Notes: generated by a model not told the origin, from the letters alone. 64,000 nt of DNA from UBA5109 sp964606735 (GCA_964606735.1 CAZSHI010000001.1:62001-126000), one strand, 5' to 3'; shown: positions 26,579-36,415, counted from the first letter of the stretch. Numbers and translations are program-made.

Positions 26579-27343
26579 CTAGGGAAGGCGATAGCCAAAG
26601 CGCTGGATGATTGCCGCAGCCTGGTTGCCTAGCAAGAACTGTTTAAATGCTTCAGCAGCCACCGAGTTTTCTGCCCGCTTTAATATGACGGAATCCTGAC
26701 GAATCGGGGCATGATAATCCTCGGGGACAAGCCATGCTGAGCCCTCTGCGATTAGTCCGCTTGCTTGCAGTTGGGAAAGTGCAACAAAACCGATTTCAGC
26801 GTTGCCGGTTTCAACAAACTGAAATGCTTGCGTAATATTCTGCCCATACACGCGCTTGTTCCGGGTACTGGCAAGGACATCAAGTGCCTGCATGGTTTCC
26901 TCCGCAGCCTGGCCATAAGGGGCCAGTCTGGGATTGGCCATCGCCAACCGGTTAAAGTCACCTCGCTTTAAGATGCCGCCCTGGTCGAGATTGATGCCAG
27001 CAGACCTGGACCATAATACCAGTCTGCCGACAGCATAGGTAAAGCGGCTGTTTTCTGCTATTAGTTGACGGTTTTCAAGTTCCAGTGGTTTTTCCTGATC
27101 GGCTGAGAAAAACATGTCATAGGGTGCCCCGTTAATGATCTGGGCAAATATTTGCCCTGAAGAACCGAAACTTAGCCGTATCCTGTGTTCGCTTTGTGCT
27201 TCAAACTGGCGAATGACTTCATTGATGGTGCCGGTAAAATTGGAAGCAACAGCAATCATCAACTCTTCAGCTATCAGCTGGGACGGACTGAGTATCAGTG
27301 CTAGTGCCAAGAAAAATTTTCTGGATAAGGCTGGCATTATCAA
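26579..27343 (-). CDS. modA: Molybdate-binding periplasmic protein ModA
   Basis: A 254-residue protein with a Sec signal peptide (cleavage near IAEE). The family hallmarks are present: VAVAS-type strand as IAVASNFTG, the FGSSGQIFAQIINGAPYD loop, FFSADQEKP and a C-terminal GYRLP. ModA binds molybdate or tungstate and hands it to ModBC. No modB or modC lies next to it in this window, so it may use a transporter elsewhere or bind another oxyanion. On the same strand only the response-regulator relic follows. Confidence 0.88.
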   Translation of the reverse strand: MIMPALSRKFFLALALILSPSQLIAEELMIAVASNFTGTINEVIRQFEAQSEHRIRLSFGSSGQIFAQIINGAPYDMFFSADQEKPLELENRQLIAENSRFTYAVGRLVLWSRSAGINLDQGGILKRGDFNRLAMANPRLAPYGQAAEETMQALDVLASTRNKRVYGQNITQAFQFVETGNAEIGFVALSQLQASGLIAEGSAWLVPEDYHAPIRQDSVILKRAENSVAAEAFKQFLLGNQAAAIIQRFGYRLP

Positions 27344-27427
27344 ATAAACAGTATGTTCGTGATTACCAATTGTTAAAGCAGCTTAACAGCATATATCATG
27401 CAAAAAAACTTAGCAGGGAGAACAAAA

Positions 27428-28147
27428 ATGACAACATATGTATTGGTTCATGGTGCCTGGCATGGTGCCTGGTGCTGGGATCGCGTCAAGGGTCCAATTG
27501 AGGCAGCCGGACACAAGGTTATTGTTCCGGATTTGCCTGGCTCCGGTGAGGATGATACGCCATTGAATGAAGTGACCTTGGATGCCTATGTCGAGAAAAT
27601 TTCAGACATTCTGCAAGGCCTGGATGAAAAAGCAGTTCTTGTCAGTCATTCAATGAGCGGCATTGTGGTCTCACAAACTGCCGAGCTACATCCGGACAAG
27701 ATAAGCGCACTGGTTTATGTCTCTGGTTTCTTGCCAATTGACGGACAGTCATTGCTATCCCTCGAAGAGTCGAATCCAAAGCCCTCAGTACCGCCTTCCC
27801 TGATCGTTGCAGAAGATCATGTATCGGCTACGATTGCTCAGGATAAACTGATTGATCTTTTTTATCACGATTGTAGCGAAGCGGATCAGGCATACGCGCT
27901 GGCCCATCTAATCAAGCCGCAGGCCTTGCAGCCTCTGGCAACACCGGTGCATTTGAGCGAGGAAAATTTTGGTTCCGTGCCGCGTTACTATATTGAATGC
28001 CTGGTAGACCACGCTATCTGCATCGAGATGCAACGGCAAATGATAGCAGCCTCTCCCTGTGAAAAAGTATTTTCCATTGAGTCCAGCCATTCGCCCTTTT
28101 TCAGCAAGCAGCAGGAATTAATCGATGCCTTAACGCAGATTAGTTAA
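27428..28147 (+). CDS. Alpha/beta-hydrolase, esterase-like
   Basis: A 239-residue cytoplasmic protein of the single-domain alpha/beta-hydrolase fold. The oxyanion-loop motif VHGAWHGAWCWD is near the N-terminus, the nucleophile elbow is SHSMSG with Ser75, and a terminal ESSHSPFFS provides the likely catalytic His. This matches the plant methylesterase/EstC-like branch, which cleaves small esters. The start at 27428 follows GGGAGA 6-7 bp upstream; an in-frame ATG at 27398 lacks a ribosome site. Substrate unknown. Confidence 0.8.
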   Translation: MTTYVLVHGAWHGAWCWDRVKGPIEAAGHKVIVPDLPGSGEDDTPLNEVTLDAYVEKISDILQGLDEKAVLVSHSMSGIVVSQTAELHPDKISALVYVSGFLPIDGQSLLSLEESNPKPSVPPSLIVAEDHVSATIAQDKLIDLFYHDCSEADQAYALAHLIKPQALQPLATPVHLSEENFGSVPRYYIECLVDHAICIEMQRQMIAASPCEKVFSIESSHSPFFSKQQELIDALTQIS

Positions 28148-28202
28148 AGCTATTCAGGGGCATCATTTGCCAGATTCAACTGATGGGTTTACGATAACCT
28201 TC

Positions 28203-28598
28203 ATGACTAGGTGCTGTATAAACAGATTTATCTTGCTGGCATTGTTCAGTTTAAGCTGGCAGACGCTGGCAAGCCCTTTCATGGACTGCAAGAATATGAG
28301 CAGCCCGGGGAGTGCTTTGGAACATTCCCAGTCACAGGATGACATCAATCAAATGACACATGGCTCCCAGCAAAATCACCCAGTCATGGCTCTCAGTGAG
28401 CATGCCATGGATCCTCATGACCATTCACATTGCCTCTGTGATTGCCTGTGTGATTTTTGCGGGGTAAGCGGGCTGGCTCTGCTCAGCAACACCTTGGCCG
28501 GTTTTTCCCAAACTGAAAACCGTTTTAATCTGACGATACCTTTCAAACAGACTTTCTCTCTCGAAGAATCCCTTTACCGCCCACCCATTTCAGCCTGA
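28203..28598 (+). CDS. CopL-like His/Met/Cys-rich exported protein
   Basis: A 131-residue protein with an N-terminal hydrophobic signal and a middle rich in metal ligands: HSQSQDDINQMTHGSQQNH, then HAMDPHDHSHCLCDCLCDFC. It lies 111 bp upstream of the multicopper oxidase gene in the same direction. Small proteins of this composition (CopL in Xanthomonas) precede copAB and are needed for copper-responsive expression. Copper binding is inferred from composition and position. Start 28203 is preferred over the in-frame ATG at 28167 because it puts the signal peptide at the N-terminus. Confidence 0.65.
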   Translation: MTRCCINRFILLALFSLSWQTLASPFMDCKNMSSPGSALEHSQSQDDINQMTHGSQQNHPVMALSEHAMDPHDHSHCLCDCLCDFCGVSGLALLSNTLAGFSQTENRFNLTIPFKQTFSLEESLYRPPISA

Positions 28599-28709
28599 TA
28601 CAGGGTTAGTGCGTCTGCAGGATCCGCATGCTTATGACGTGCGTTTTCAAGTATTCCGTGCAGGACACTTTGCGCAGCTTAAGATGCAATCAAGATTGGG
28701 TGAGAGAAA

Positions 28710-30599
28710 ATGAATCATAAAACAGCAAAACTATATGGTATAGGGTCGAAGTCGCTGACACGCAGGCGATTTGTGACCAGTACACTGGCCGGTGCTACTA
28801 TGCTTGGGTTTCACCCGAGTATCCTGAAGGCACAACAAACAAACCTGCAAAGCTGGCAGGGTCAGACCCTCAAAGGCCAGCAGTTTGATCTTGATATTTC
28901 CTACCTGCGGGTTAATGTTACCGGCAATGAGTCTGTAGCGACGGTCATTAATAACAGCCTGCCTGCACCTTTATTACGCTGGCGTGAGGGTGATGAAGTC
29001 ACGCTTCGTGTCAGAAACAATCTGGCAGTTGATTCATCGGTACACTGGCACGGAATTATTCTGCCCAGCAATATGGATGGCGTGCCAGGTTTGAGCTTTG
29101 CTGGTATTCGACCCGGCGAGAGTTTTGAATATCATTTTCAGGTCAATCAAAGCGGAACCTACTGGTATCACGGACATTCAGGCTATCAGGAACAAACTGG
29201 CCTGTATGGACCCATCATCGTTGAACCACGAGAACCTGATCCGGTCGATTATCAACGAGAATATGTAGTGATGCTGTCAGACTGGAGCGATACCGAACCG
29301 GCAGAAATCTATTCGACGCTCAGAAAACAAAGTCATTATTATAATTTTAATAAACGCACACTTGGCGATATTTTCAGTGAGTTGCGTAATAGGGGTTTGA
29401 CAGACACCTGGCGGGATAGGGCCATGTGGAATCAGATGCGCATGAGTGATCGGGATATCGCTGATGTAACGGCCTATACCTATACCTATCTGATGAATGG
29501 TATCAGTCCGGACCCAGGCTGGTTGGGGCTGTTTCAGCGAGGCGAAAAAGTCAGGCTACGCTTTATCAATGCCTCTGCAATGACGATTTTTGATGTTCGC
29601 ATACCCGGCTTGAGCATGCAGGTGGTCGCTGCAGACGGGCAGAACATAGAGCCGGTCAGCGTTGATGAATTTCGAATTGGCGTGGCTGAAACCTATGATG
29701 TTGTTGTCGAACCCGACGGTGATAGCGCCTATGCGGTATTTGCTCAGAGTATTGACCGTGGGGGATATGCCCTGGGCACCTTAAGTTCCGATGCATCCAT
29801 GCTGGCAGATGCTCCCGCGATGGATCCGCGCCCGATACTTGGCATGGCTGATATGGGAATGGCCATGTCTTCGATGCAAATGTCAGATATGAATATGAAT
29901 AATGAATCGATGCCTGCACAAGTGCAGCATTCCGTTATGGGTATGTCTGGGATGAACATGAACGTCCCAGAGATGTCCTCTCATGAACACCATGCCGGTA
30001 TGGACATGTCGGCAATGAATACCAGCGACATGCCAGAGATGATTGGGCCGGCAGGGCAGGGGAGTCATCAGGCAATTCATCATCATGCCAGTGAGTTTGG
30101 TCCCACTGTGGACATGCGCAGCCAAAGCGGCACGAGCGGTCTGGATGATCCCGGCATCGGCCTGCGACAACACCAGCAGCTTTTCAATCGCAAAGTGCTC
30201 ACCTATGCTGATATCCGTAATCTGTATCCCACACTAGACAGGCGAGAACCAACGCGTGAAATTCAGTTGCACCTGACTGGCAACATGCATCGTTATATAT
30301 GGTCTTTTAACGGTATTCCCTATGCTGATGCTGAACCACTTCACCTGCAATATGGTGAGAGGCTCAGAATTACGCTTGTCAATGACACCATGATGACCCA
30401 TCCCATACATCTGCATGGTCTATGGAGTGAACTGGAAACCGGAGATGCCGAATATATTCCGCGCAAGCATACGGTACTGGTTCAGCCCGGCAAACGCATC
30501 AGCTATCTGGTCACTGCCGACGCACCGGGAAGCTGGGCTTATCATTGCCACTTGCTTTATCACATGATGGGTATGTTCCGTGAAGTTGTTGTGAGTTGA
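28710..30599 (+). CDS. copA: Multicopper oxidase CopA, Tat-exported
   Basis: A 629-residue periplasmic protein with a Tat signal (LTRRRFVTSTLAG). Three cupredoxin domains carry the copper ligands: HWHGIILP and WYHGHSG in the first domain, and HPIHLHG plus HCHLLYHMMGM in the last. Between them, roughly residues 375-450, lies a Met/His-rich insert with repeated MxM and HH motifs, as in CopA/PcoA proteins that store or oxidise Cu(I). It is followed 10 bp later by copB, so it forms a copper-resistance operon. Confidence 0.92.
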   Translation: MNHKTAKLYGIGSKSLTRRRFVTSTLAGATMLGFHPSILKAQQTNLQSWQGQTLKGQQFDLDISYLRVNVTGNESVATVINNSLPAPLLRWREGDEVTLRVRNNLAVDSSVHWHGIILPSNMDGVPGLSFAGIRPGESFEYHFQVNQSGTYWYHGHSGYQEQTGLYGPIIVEPREPDPVDYQREYVVMLSDWSDTEPAEIYSTLRKQSHYYNFNKRTLGDIFSELRNRGLTDTWRDRAMWNQMRMSDRDIADVTAYTYTYLMNGISPDPGWLGLFQRGEKVRLRFINASAMTIFDVRIPGLSMQVVAADGQNIEPVSVDEFRIGVAETYDVVVEPDGDSAYAVFAQSIDRGGYALGTLSSDASMLADAPAMDPRPILGMADMGMAMSSMQMSDMNMNNESMPAQVQHSVMGMSGMNMNVPEMSSHEHHAGMDMSAMNTSDMPEMIGPAGQGSHQAIHHHASEFGPTVDMRSQSGTSGLDDPGIGLRQHQQLFNRKVLTYADIRNLYPTLDRREPTREIQLHLTGNMHRYIWSFNGIPYADAEPLHLQYGERLRITLVNDTMMTHPIHLHGLWSELETGDAEYIPRKHTVLVQPGKRISYLVTADAPGSWAYHCHLLYHMMGMFREVVVS

Positions 30600-30609
30600 G
30601 GTAAGGAAA

Positions 30610-31314
30610 ATGAAACCAATACCAATAAATGTACTGATTATCCTGTGTCTCATCCCACCTCAACTTGCAGCAGCAGGAATGGACGATGAGCCCCTAATTT
30701 TTCAGTTAAAGGTGGATGAACTTGAAACCGCTGATCAGGGCAGTGCACCACTGTTATGGGACATGCACGCCTGGGTGGGCAGCAATCTGGACAGATTCTG
30801 GTTCAAGTCTGAAGGTGAAAGGCAGCAAGGTAAAACGGAAGATCTCGAAATGCAGGCCTTATACAGTAAGGCGATTTCGGCCTTCTGGGACTTGCAGACC
30901 GGGCTGAGGCATGATGCCGAGGCCCCCTGGCAAAAAAACTGGGCGGTACTTGGCTTGCAGGGCCTGGCGCCTTATTTTTTTGAGATGGAAGCTGATCTGT
31001 TTCTGGGTGAAGAGGGTGATGTTGGGCTGCGATTGAAAGCCGAATACGAGTTGCTGCTGGGGCAACGCCTGATTCTGACGCCCGAAATAGAAATGAATTT
31101 TTATCCGCAGGATATACCGCAAATGGGTTTGGGGTCGGGCTTGGCTGATATTAATGCCGGGCTGCGATTGCGCTATGAAATTCGACGGGAATTTGCCCCT
31201 TATATTGGCGTAAACTGGCAGGAGAAATTTGCTAAAACAGCAGACTTTGCCAGTCTGGTAGCTGAGGAAATCAGCCAGACCCGCTTTGTCGTTGGCGTCC
31301 GCTTCTGGTTTTAG
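30610..31314 (+). CDS. copB: Outer-membrane copper-resistance protein CopB
   Basis: A 234-residue exported protein with a signal peptide and a beta-barrel C-terminal two thirds (alternating WD-QTGLRHD, YFFEMEADLF and RFVVGVRFWF strands, ending in the aromatic residue expected for Bam insertion). The long Met-rich N-terminus of classical CopB/PcoB is missing; the mature protein begins almost directly with the barrel. It is in the copA operon and should bind or exclude copper at the outer membrane. Confidence 0.88.
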   Translation: MKPIPINVLIILCLIPPQLAAAGMDDEPLIFQLKVDELETADQGSAPLLWDMHAWVGSNLDRFWFKSEGERQQGKTEDLEMQALYSKAISAFWDLQTGLRHDAEAPWQKNWAVLGLQGLAPYFFEMEADLFLGEEGDVGLRLKAEYELLLGQRLILTPEIEMNFYPQDIPQMGLGSGLADINAGLRLRYEIRREFAPYIGVNWQEKFAKTADFASLVAEEISQTRFVVGVRFWF

Positions 31315-31331
31315 ACGGGAATTATTCGAGT

Positions 31332-32396
31332 ATGCAGCATAGTCATCCAGACAATCAGCAAGAGCATTGCTGTCACCCGCCCAAGGGCAAGCCCGATTAT
31401 CTTTTGTGGGGCTCCTTGACTCTGGTCATTCTGCTATATCTGCACTATGTCTTGGCAACTGAATCGACCCAGGTCTTTGGTTGGTATCAGGTTCTCTGTG
31501 CCAGTGTCTTTGAATTGATAAATACCATCTGGTGGGGGATTCTGCTGGGCTTCATCATGGTGGCCCTGCTGTCTAAAATTCCGCGGGAGTTTGTTCTGTC
31601 AATTCTGGGTTCAAAACGTGGATTTGGCAGTATTTTGCGGGCAACAGCTGCCGGGGTGCTGCTTGATCTTTGCAGTCACGGCATTTTGATGGTTGGCGCC
31701 AAGCTGTATGAGCGTGGTGCCAGTGCCGGACAGGTAATGGCTTTTCTGATCGCCAGTCCCTGGAACTCCTTTTCGCTGACCCTGATTCTGATTGCGCTGA
31801 TCGGATTGAGCTGGACACTTGCCTTTATCGTGCTTTCAATGCTGATCGCCATTATCGTTGGCATGATTTACGACACGCTCGTGGTGAAAGAGGTTCTGCC
31901 GGATAACCCGAATCGGATCGAGCTGCCGGACGATTTTTCATTTTGGCAGGAAGCTGCCAAAGGCCTGAAAAATACCCGGTTTACACCTGCATTTATTGCC
32001 GACATGCTGAAGACGGGAGTACTTGAATCACGCATGGTCATGCGCTGGATCTTATTCGGGGTGCTGCTGGCAGCACTGGTCAGGGCCTTTTTATCGCCGG
32101 ATATGTTTTCGACATATTTCGGCGCCAGTTTAACGGGCCTGGCCTTGACCTTGCTGGCAGCGACCATTATGGAAGTGTGTTCCGAGGGCTCGACCCCCAT
32201 CGCAGCCGACCTGCTCACCCGTGCCGGCGCACCGGGTAACAGTTTTGCCTTTTTAATGACGGGTGTCTCGACTGACTACACTGAAATCATGGTAATCCGG
32301 GATACCACTAAAAGCTGGAAGCTGGCATTTTTTCTGCCGCTGCTGACAGTGCCTCAGGTCATCCTGATAGCCTGGCTGATGAACTCTCTGGTTTAG
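31332..32396 (+). CDS. DUF318/ArsP_1-type permease with metal-binding N-terminus
   Basis: A 354-residue inner-membrane protein with about eight to ten helices in two halves and conserved stretches LLDLCSHGILMVGAKLY and EVCSEGSTPIAADLL. The N-terminus before TM1 is rich in ligands (HSHPDNQQEHCCHPPK). Relatives are annotated as permeases or as SO_0444-type Cu/Zn exporters. Its place right after copAB suggests metal export, with the conserved Cys residues on the path; this is inference. Its stop overlaps that of the convergent gene by 4 bp. Confidence 0.72.
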   Translation: MQHSHPDNQQEHCCHPPKGKPDYLLWGSLTLVILLYLHYVLATESTQVFGWYQVLCASVFELINTIWWGILLGFIMVALLSKIPREFVLSILGSKRGFGSILRATAAGVLLDLCSHGILMVGAKLYERGASAGQVMAFLIASPWNSFSLTLILIALIGLSWTLAFIVLSMLIAIIVGMIYDTLVVKEVLPDNPNRIELPDDFSFWQEAAKGLKNTRFTPAFIADMLKTGVLESRMVMRWILFGVLLAALVRAFLSPDMFSTYFGASLTGLALTLLAATIMEVCSEGSTPIAADLLTRAGAPGNSFAFLMTGVSTDYTEIMVIRDTTKSWKLAFFLPLLTVPQVILIAWLMNSLV

Positions 32397-33037
32397 AAGA
32401 TGCCGTAATCAATCACATCATCATAGAAGCCCGTTACTTCCAGCGTGATGCTGATAGGGCTCTCATTGATGTTCAGCCAGAACCAGCCATGTTCACCATC
32501 GAAGGGAGCCGTCAGTGAACCAGTGCTGCCCGTACCTTCCTGCAATTCCTCATAACGTACAAAAAAGTCTGGTCCAAAGGACTCATCATGGCCATGAAAG
32601 TCGACATAGACTTTTTCACCGCCATCGACAGCCCAGGAGTAGAGAATGACTTTGCCTGATGTTAAAACTGTTTTGATTTCAGTCTGTTCAAAAGGCCCCA
32701 GTTCAACCGTCATGGTGAAACTTTGTGCTTCTCCATCCTGTTTCTGGAAAACAGTTGGGTTGGGCAGAGGTGTTGGCTCACCGAACATCGGGATTTCTAC
32801 TTCGCGTAAGGTTTCATTGCCCCCGATAATATCGGTGATAATGATTGTTTCAGTCGCTTCGGCACCCAGCCTGTCCAGTCCGGTGAGAGCCCCAAAACCG
32901 GTGGGATCAATATCATATTCTGCCGGCAGCACAACCAGAACCAGCAGGACAATGGCGCCAATGATTGTCGCGAGGGTGGCTTTAATCAGTTTCGATGCGG
33001 AAGGGGCATCCAGCGAATTGTTGTTTTGTTCATTCAT
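32393..33037 (-). CDS. Membrane-anchored exported protein of unknown function
   Basis: A 214-residue protein with a short cytoplasmic N-terminus, one membrane helix (about residues 20-40, TLATIIGAIVLLVLVVLP) and a large periplasmic beta-rich domain. Aromatic motifs YSWAVDGGEKVYVDFHGHDE and GEHGWFWLN are visible. Annotators often call similar proteins 'transmembrane anchor protein'. The start at 33037 follows AGGA 7 bp upstream; the frame's earlier start lies inside the hupE-like gene. It is 20 bp downstream of that gene, so the two probably act together. Confidence 0.7.
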   Translation of the reverse strand: MNEQNNNSLDAPSASKLIKATLATIIGAIVLLVLVVLPAEYDIDPTGFGALTGLDRLGAEATETIIITDIIGGNETLREVEIPMFGEPTPLPNPTVFQKQDGEAQSFTMTVELGPFEQTEIKTVLTSGKVILYSWAVDGGEKVYVDFHGHDESFGPDFFVRYEELQEGTGSTGSLTAPFDGEHGWFWLNINESPISITLEVTGFYDDVIDYGIF

Positions 33038-33057
33038 GTTATTTTCCTGTAATTGGT

Positions 33058-33756
33058 TCAGGCAACAAAATAGCCGGTCATCTGATAGCCGAATAACACA
33101 AATCCGGCGCACATAATCAGCAGGTTGGTGGCAAAGGCTCCCTTGATAAAACTTTCATGCTGTCGCCAGTACTGGAAAGCCAGCAGGATGAATGCCAGTG
33201 CTGCCAGCTGACCCAGTTCAACGCCGATATTGAAGCTGATCATGTTGCCGATCAGGCCTTGCTGCGACAAAGCCAGGTCCTGTAATTTTGTGGATAGACC
33301 AAAACCATGTGCCAGGCCAAACAAAAAAACAGCTGCCCGCGTATTAATCTGGATACCGAGGCGTTTGAAGCCACCGATGTTTTCAAAGCCTTTGTAAACA
33401 ACGGACAGTCCGATAATGGCATCCACAATGTAAGCGTCGGCACGCACACCGCCCAGAATGCCTATCAGCAAGGTCAGGCTGTGACCGATGGCAAAGAGGC
33501 TGACATACAGTGCAACATCTTTCATGCGATATAAAAAGAAAATCACACCTGCAAGGAAGAGCAGGTGATCATAACCGGTGAACATATGCTTCGCACCAAG
33601 ATAAAGATAAGGGAAAAAATTAAAGCCCTGAACACGTTCCAGGTAGGCAGCATCCTCTCCAGAAACACCATGGGCAAAGGTTTGCCCGGCAAGCAAAAGA
33701 GCCAGTAGAGGGAGAGCGAGCAAGAAAATTCGTCTTATCGGCTTAGCTGAAAGCAT
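33058..33756 (-). CDS. HupE/UreJ-family membrane protein
   Basis: A 232-residue protein with a signal-like first helix and about six further helices. The family motif GYDHLLFLAGVIFF and the later GLAHGFGLS are intact. HupE/UreJ proteins are linked to nickel or other metal import; this branch (HupE_UreJ_2) lacks a known substrate. It sits opposite the copper genes and ahead of the anchored protein. The 193 bp upstream hold no obvious gene. Confidence 0.8.
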   Translation of the reverse strand: MLSAKPIRRIFLLALPLLALLLAGQTFAHGVSGEDAAYLERVQGFNFFPYLYLGAKHMFTGYDHLLFLAGVIFFLYRMKDVALYVSLFAIGHSLTLLIGILGGVRADAYIVDAIIGLSVVYKGFENIGGFKRLGIQINTRAAVFLFGLAHGFGLSTKLQDLALSQQGLIGNMISFNIGVELGQLAALAFILLAFQYWRQHESFIKGAFATNLLIMCAGFVLFGYQMTGYFVA

Positions 33757-33949
33757 GTTTGAATCTTCCGATGTTTATGGATATATAGCCGCAATTATCA
33801 CGAATAAAAGGGACAATTGCGAGCAAGGTATCAGGTTCCTTGATGTTTTCTTATTCGTTGAATTATCCAATTAGGAGTCATAGGAAAGGTCGCATAGACA
33901 AGGCTATAGCTGGCAGGGCTTACAACACAGCTTCAGTTTCTCATAAAAA

Positions 33950-35353
33950 CTAAAAGCTGATTTGCTCACCCAGCGCTGGGATTTCTGCCTGTATCTGAAA
34001 GTCTCTTGAAAGTTTATCGGCAAAGGTTTGCAGGGTGTCCTCTTCGCCGTGAATCAGGATAAGCCTGGGCTTTGTGTGGAAATGCCTGAGCCATTCAATC
34101 AATTCCCGCTGACCGGCATGGGCTGAAAAACCGCCCAGGGTTTCGATTCTGGCCGCCACATTGATGTCTTCCTTGAACAGTCGAATCGTTTTCACACCAT
34201 TGACCAGAATCCGGCCAAGCGTTCCCTGCGCCTGGAAGCCTGTGAAAATCAGGGTATTTCGGGAATCCGCTAGACGGTAGCGTAAATGGTGACGGATACG
34301 ACCACCGGTGCACATGCCGCTGCCGGCAATAATGATGGCACCCGAGCTCACTTCATTAATGGCCTGTGATGCTTCCACGGTGTCGGTGAATGTCAGTTGC
34401 GGCAGGAAGTTTTGCAGACCCGAATGGCCCTCAATCCTCAATTTCTTGACGTCATCCGGGTCGAGCAGTTGCATGCATTCGTCATAGACTTCAGTCACAT
34501 CAATTGCCATGGGGCTATCCAGGAATATTTGCCACTGATCGAGTTTTCCCTGATGGTGCAGGCATCCCAGGTGAAAAAGCACTTCCTGGGTACGGCCAAC
34601 AGCGAAAGCCGGGATCATGACATTACCTTTGGCCTGCCAGGTCTCATGCAGTATTTGCTCAAACTGCTCGAGCGTCTGCTTCATATCACGATGATTCCTG
34701 TCACCATAGGTTGCTTCCATCATCAGCAGATCGGCAGATTCGAGCAATGTCGGATTTTTCATCAGCACGGAATCGGGATTGCCCAGGTCACCGGAAAAAA
34801 CCAGCGTTTTATGCTTGCCATTTTCGGTAAAGATAAGCTCGACAATGGCTGAGCCGAGAATATGGCCCGCGTCATGAAATTTCAGCCGTAGATCCTTGTG
34901 AATCGGCAATAGCTCACCATAGCGGCTGGCAACACACTGGCTCAGAATCTGTTCGACATCCTTGCTGCTGTAGGCAGCTTCCAGCTCTACATCTCCGTGT
35001 TCTTTACGCTGTTTGTTTTTACGTTTCAGGTCCGATTCATACAGGCTGACAGAGTCGTATAGCAGGATAGGCAGGAGCTTCAGCGTGCCAGTTGTACAAT
35101 ATACCGGGCCTCTGAAGCCAATCTTTGCTAAAAGGGGAAGCAAGCCGCTGTGATCTAGGTGGGCATGTGACAGAATCAGTGCATCAATACTGGCTGCTTC
35201 GAAGCCGAAGCGTTCTGACTGCAGCACATCAATAACATCCTCGCCCTGATGCATGCCACATTCCAGCAAAAAGCGGAAATTATCCTGTGTCTCGAGCAGG
35301 TAACAGGAACCGGTAACCTGCCTTGCGGCACCATTAAACGTGAGTGTTGGCAT
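33950..35353 (-). CDS. Beta-CASP metallo-beta-lactamase-fold RNase/nuclease
   Basis: A 467-residue cytoplasmic protein with the complete metal site HAHLDHSG (about residues 60-67) and later MBL and beta-CASP motifs: SGDLGNPDS, MEATYGDRNH, SGMCTGGRIRHH and GGFSAHAG near the C-terminus. Such KH-less bacterial homologues of CPSF73/Ysh1 act as RNA endo- or exonucleases. The start at 35353 gives the usual family N-terminus (PTLTFNGAARQVTGSC); the longer upstream frame is rejected. It diverges from the dienelactone hydrolase gene. Confidence 0.87.
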   Translation of the reverse strand: MPTLTFNGAARQVTGSCYLLETQDNFRFLLECGMHQGEDVIDVLQSERFGFEAASIDALILSHAHLDHSGLLPLLAKIGFRGPVYCTTGTLKLLPILLYDSVSLYESDLKRKNKQRKEHGDVELEAAYSSKDVEQILSQCVASRYGELLPIHKDLRLKFHDAGHILGSAIVELIFTENGKHKTLVFSGDLGNPDSVLMKNPTLLESADLLMMEATYGDRNHRDMKQTLEQFEQILHETWQAKGNVMIPAFAVGRTQEVLFHLGCLHHQGKLDQWQIFLDSPMAIDVTEVYDECMQLLDPDDVKKLRIEGHSGLQNFLPQLTFTDTVEASQAINEVSSGAIIIAGSGMCTGGRIRHHLRYRLADSRNTLIFTGFQAQGTLGRILVNGVKTIRLFKEDINVAARIETLGGFSAHAGQRELIEWLRHFHTKPRLILIHGEEDTLQTFADKLSRDFQIQAEIPALGEQISF

Positions 35354-35491
35354 TGCTTGTCTTGGCCTGGATGACAAATCGCAAAGCATATAGCTTTTTA
35401 TCAGGGGAAAGCCAGCTTTGTAGCAGGCACTCTTTCCGGTGCCGGTAATTGATAGTATTCTTGGCTGACAAGCCAACAACGGGGGACAGAT

Positions 35492-36415
35492 ATGTCATTA
35501 CAGCAACAAAAAGAACGTAGAACGGTTCCTGCTGAAGCAGTCGAACTTTATACGCAATATATTCACGGTGAAATTAATCGCCGCTCATTTCTGGACGGCG
35601 TGAAGAAATTCTCTGTAGCCGGACTTTCGGCCAGCACCATTGCCCAGGCGCTGATGCCGAATTACGCCATGGGTCAGCAGATATCAAGAGATGATGAACG
35701 CATCAGGGCAGAGTATGTCACTGTTCCATCGCCCAACGGGCATGGCTATATCAGAGGTTATCTGGTCAGGCCATTCAGTGCGGATAGCCGCTCTGATACC
35801 TCGCAGGCATTGCCGGGGATCGTAGTGGTGCATGAAAACCGTGGTCTAAACCCACACACTGAAGACGTCGCACGTCGATTTGCCCTGGCAAATTTCATGG
35901 CCTTTGCACCCGATGTACTCACGCCGGTCGGCGGCTATCCCGGGGATGATTTCCAGGGTGGCGAGTTGTTCAGAGAGTTGGATCCGGAAAAAAGACTGCA
36001 GGATATCGAAGCGGCTGCCCGATGGCTGAAAAACCGCGCTGACTGCAGTGGTCGAATCGGCATTACCGGTTTCTGCTACGGAGGAGGTGTTTCCAACGAG
36101 CTGGCGGTTCGTATGGGGGATGACTTGGCAGCTGCAGTACCTTTTTATGGCGGAGCTCCGGACCTTGATAATGTCCGCAACATCCGTGCTGCTGTCATGG
36201 TTCAGCATGGCGAACTGGATACCCGTCTGGTTAACGCCTGGCCTGACTATGAACGGGCTTTACGGCAGGCAGGCGTTACTTATGAAGGCCATATCTATCC
36301 GGGTTCGGTGCATGGCTTCTTCAATGACGCCACTCCGGAGCGTTACAACCATGCAACAGCAACACTGGCCTGGGAGCGTACCGTCGGCTGGTTCAATCAG
36401 CACGTCAGAGGCTGA
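35492..36415 (+). CDS. Dienelactone-hydrolase-family protein, Tat-type exported
   Basis: A 307-residue protein. The N-terminus carries a twin-arginine-like segment NRRSFLDGVKKFSVAG about 30 residues in, which is long but common in this subfamily. The DLH fold follows with the Cys nucleophile elbow GFCYGGG, the acid in HGELDTRL and the His in GSVHGFFND: a complete Cys-Asp-His triad. GGGGGA before the ATG is a strong ribosome site. Substrate unknown, probably a lactone or small ester. Confidence 0.85.
   Translation: MSLQQQKERRTVPAEAVELYTQYIHGEINRRSFLDGVKKFSVAGLSASTIAQALMPNYAMGQQISRDDERIRAEYVTVPSPNGHGYIRGYLVRPFSADSRSDTSQALPGIVVVHENRGLNPHTEDVARRFALANFMAFAPDVLTPVGGYPGDDFQGGELFRELDPEKRLQDIEAAARWLKNRADCSGRIGITGFCYGGGVSNELAVRMGDDLAAAVPFYGGAPDLDNVRNIRAAVMVQHGELDTRLVNAWPDYERALRQAGVTYEGHIYPGSVHGFFNDATPERYNHATATLAWERTVGWFNQHVRG

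Noticed and set aside
33038..33112. Extended start of the membrane-anchored protein at 33112
   Set aside because: It overlaps the upstream hupE-like gene; the ATG at 33037 has a good ribosome site and puts the membrane helix near the N-terminus.
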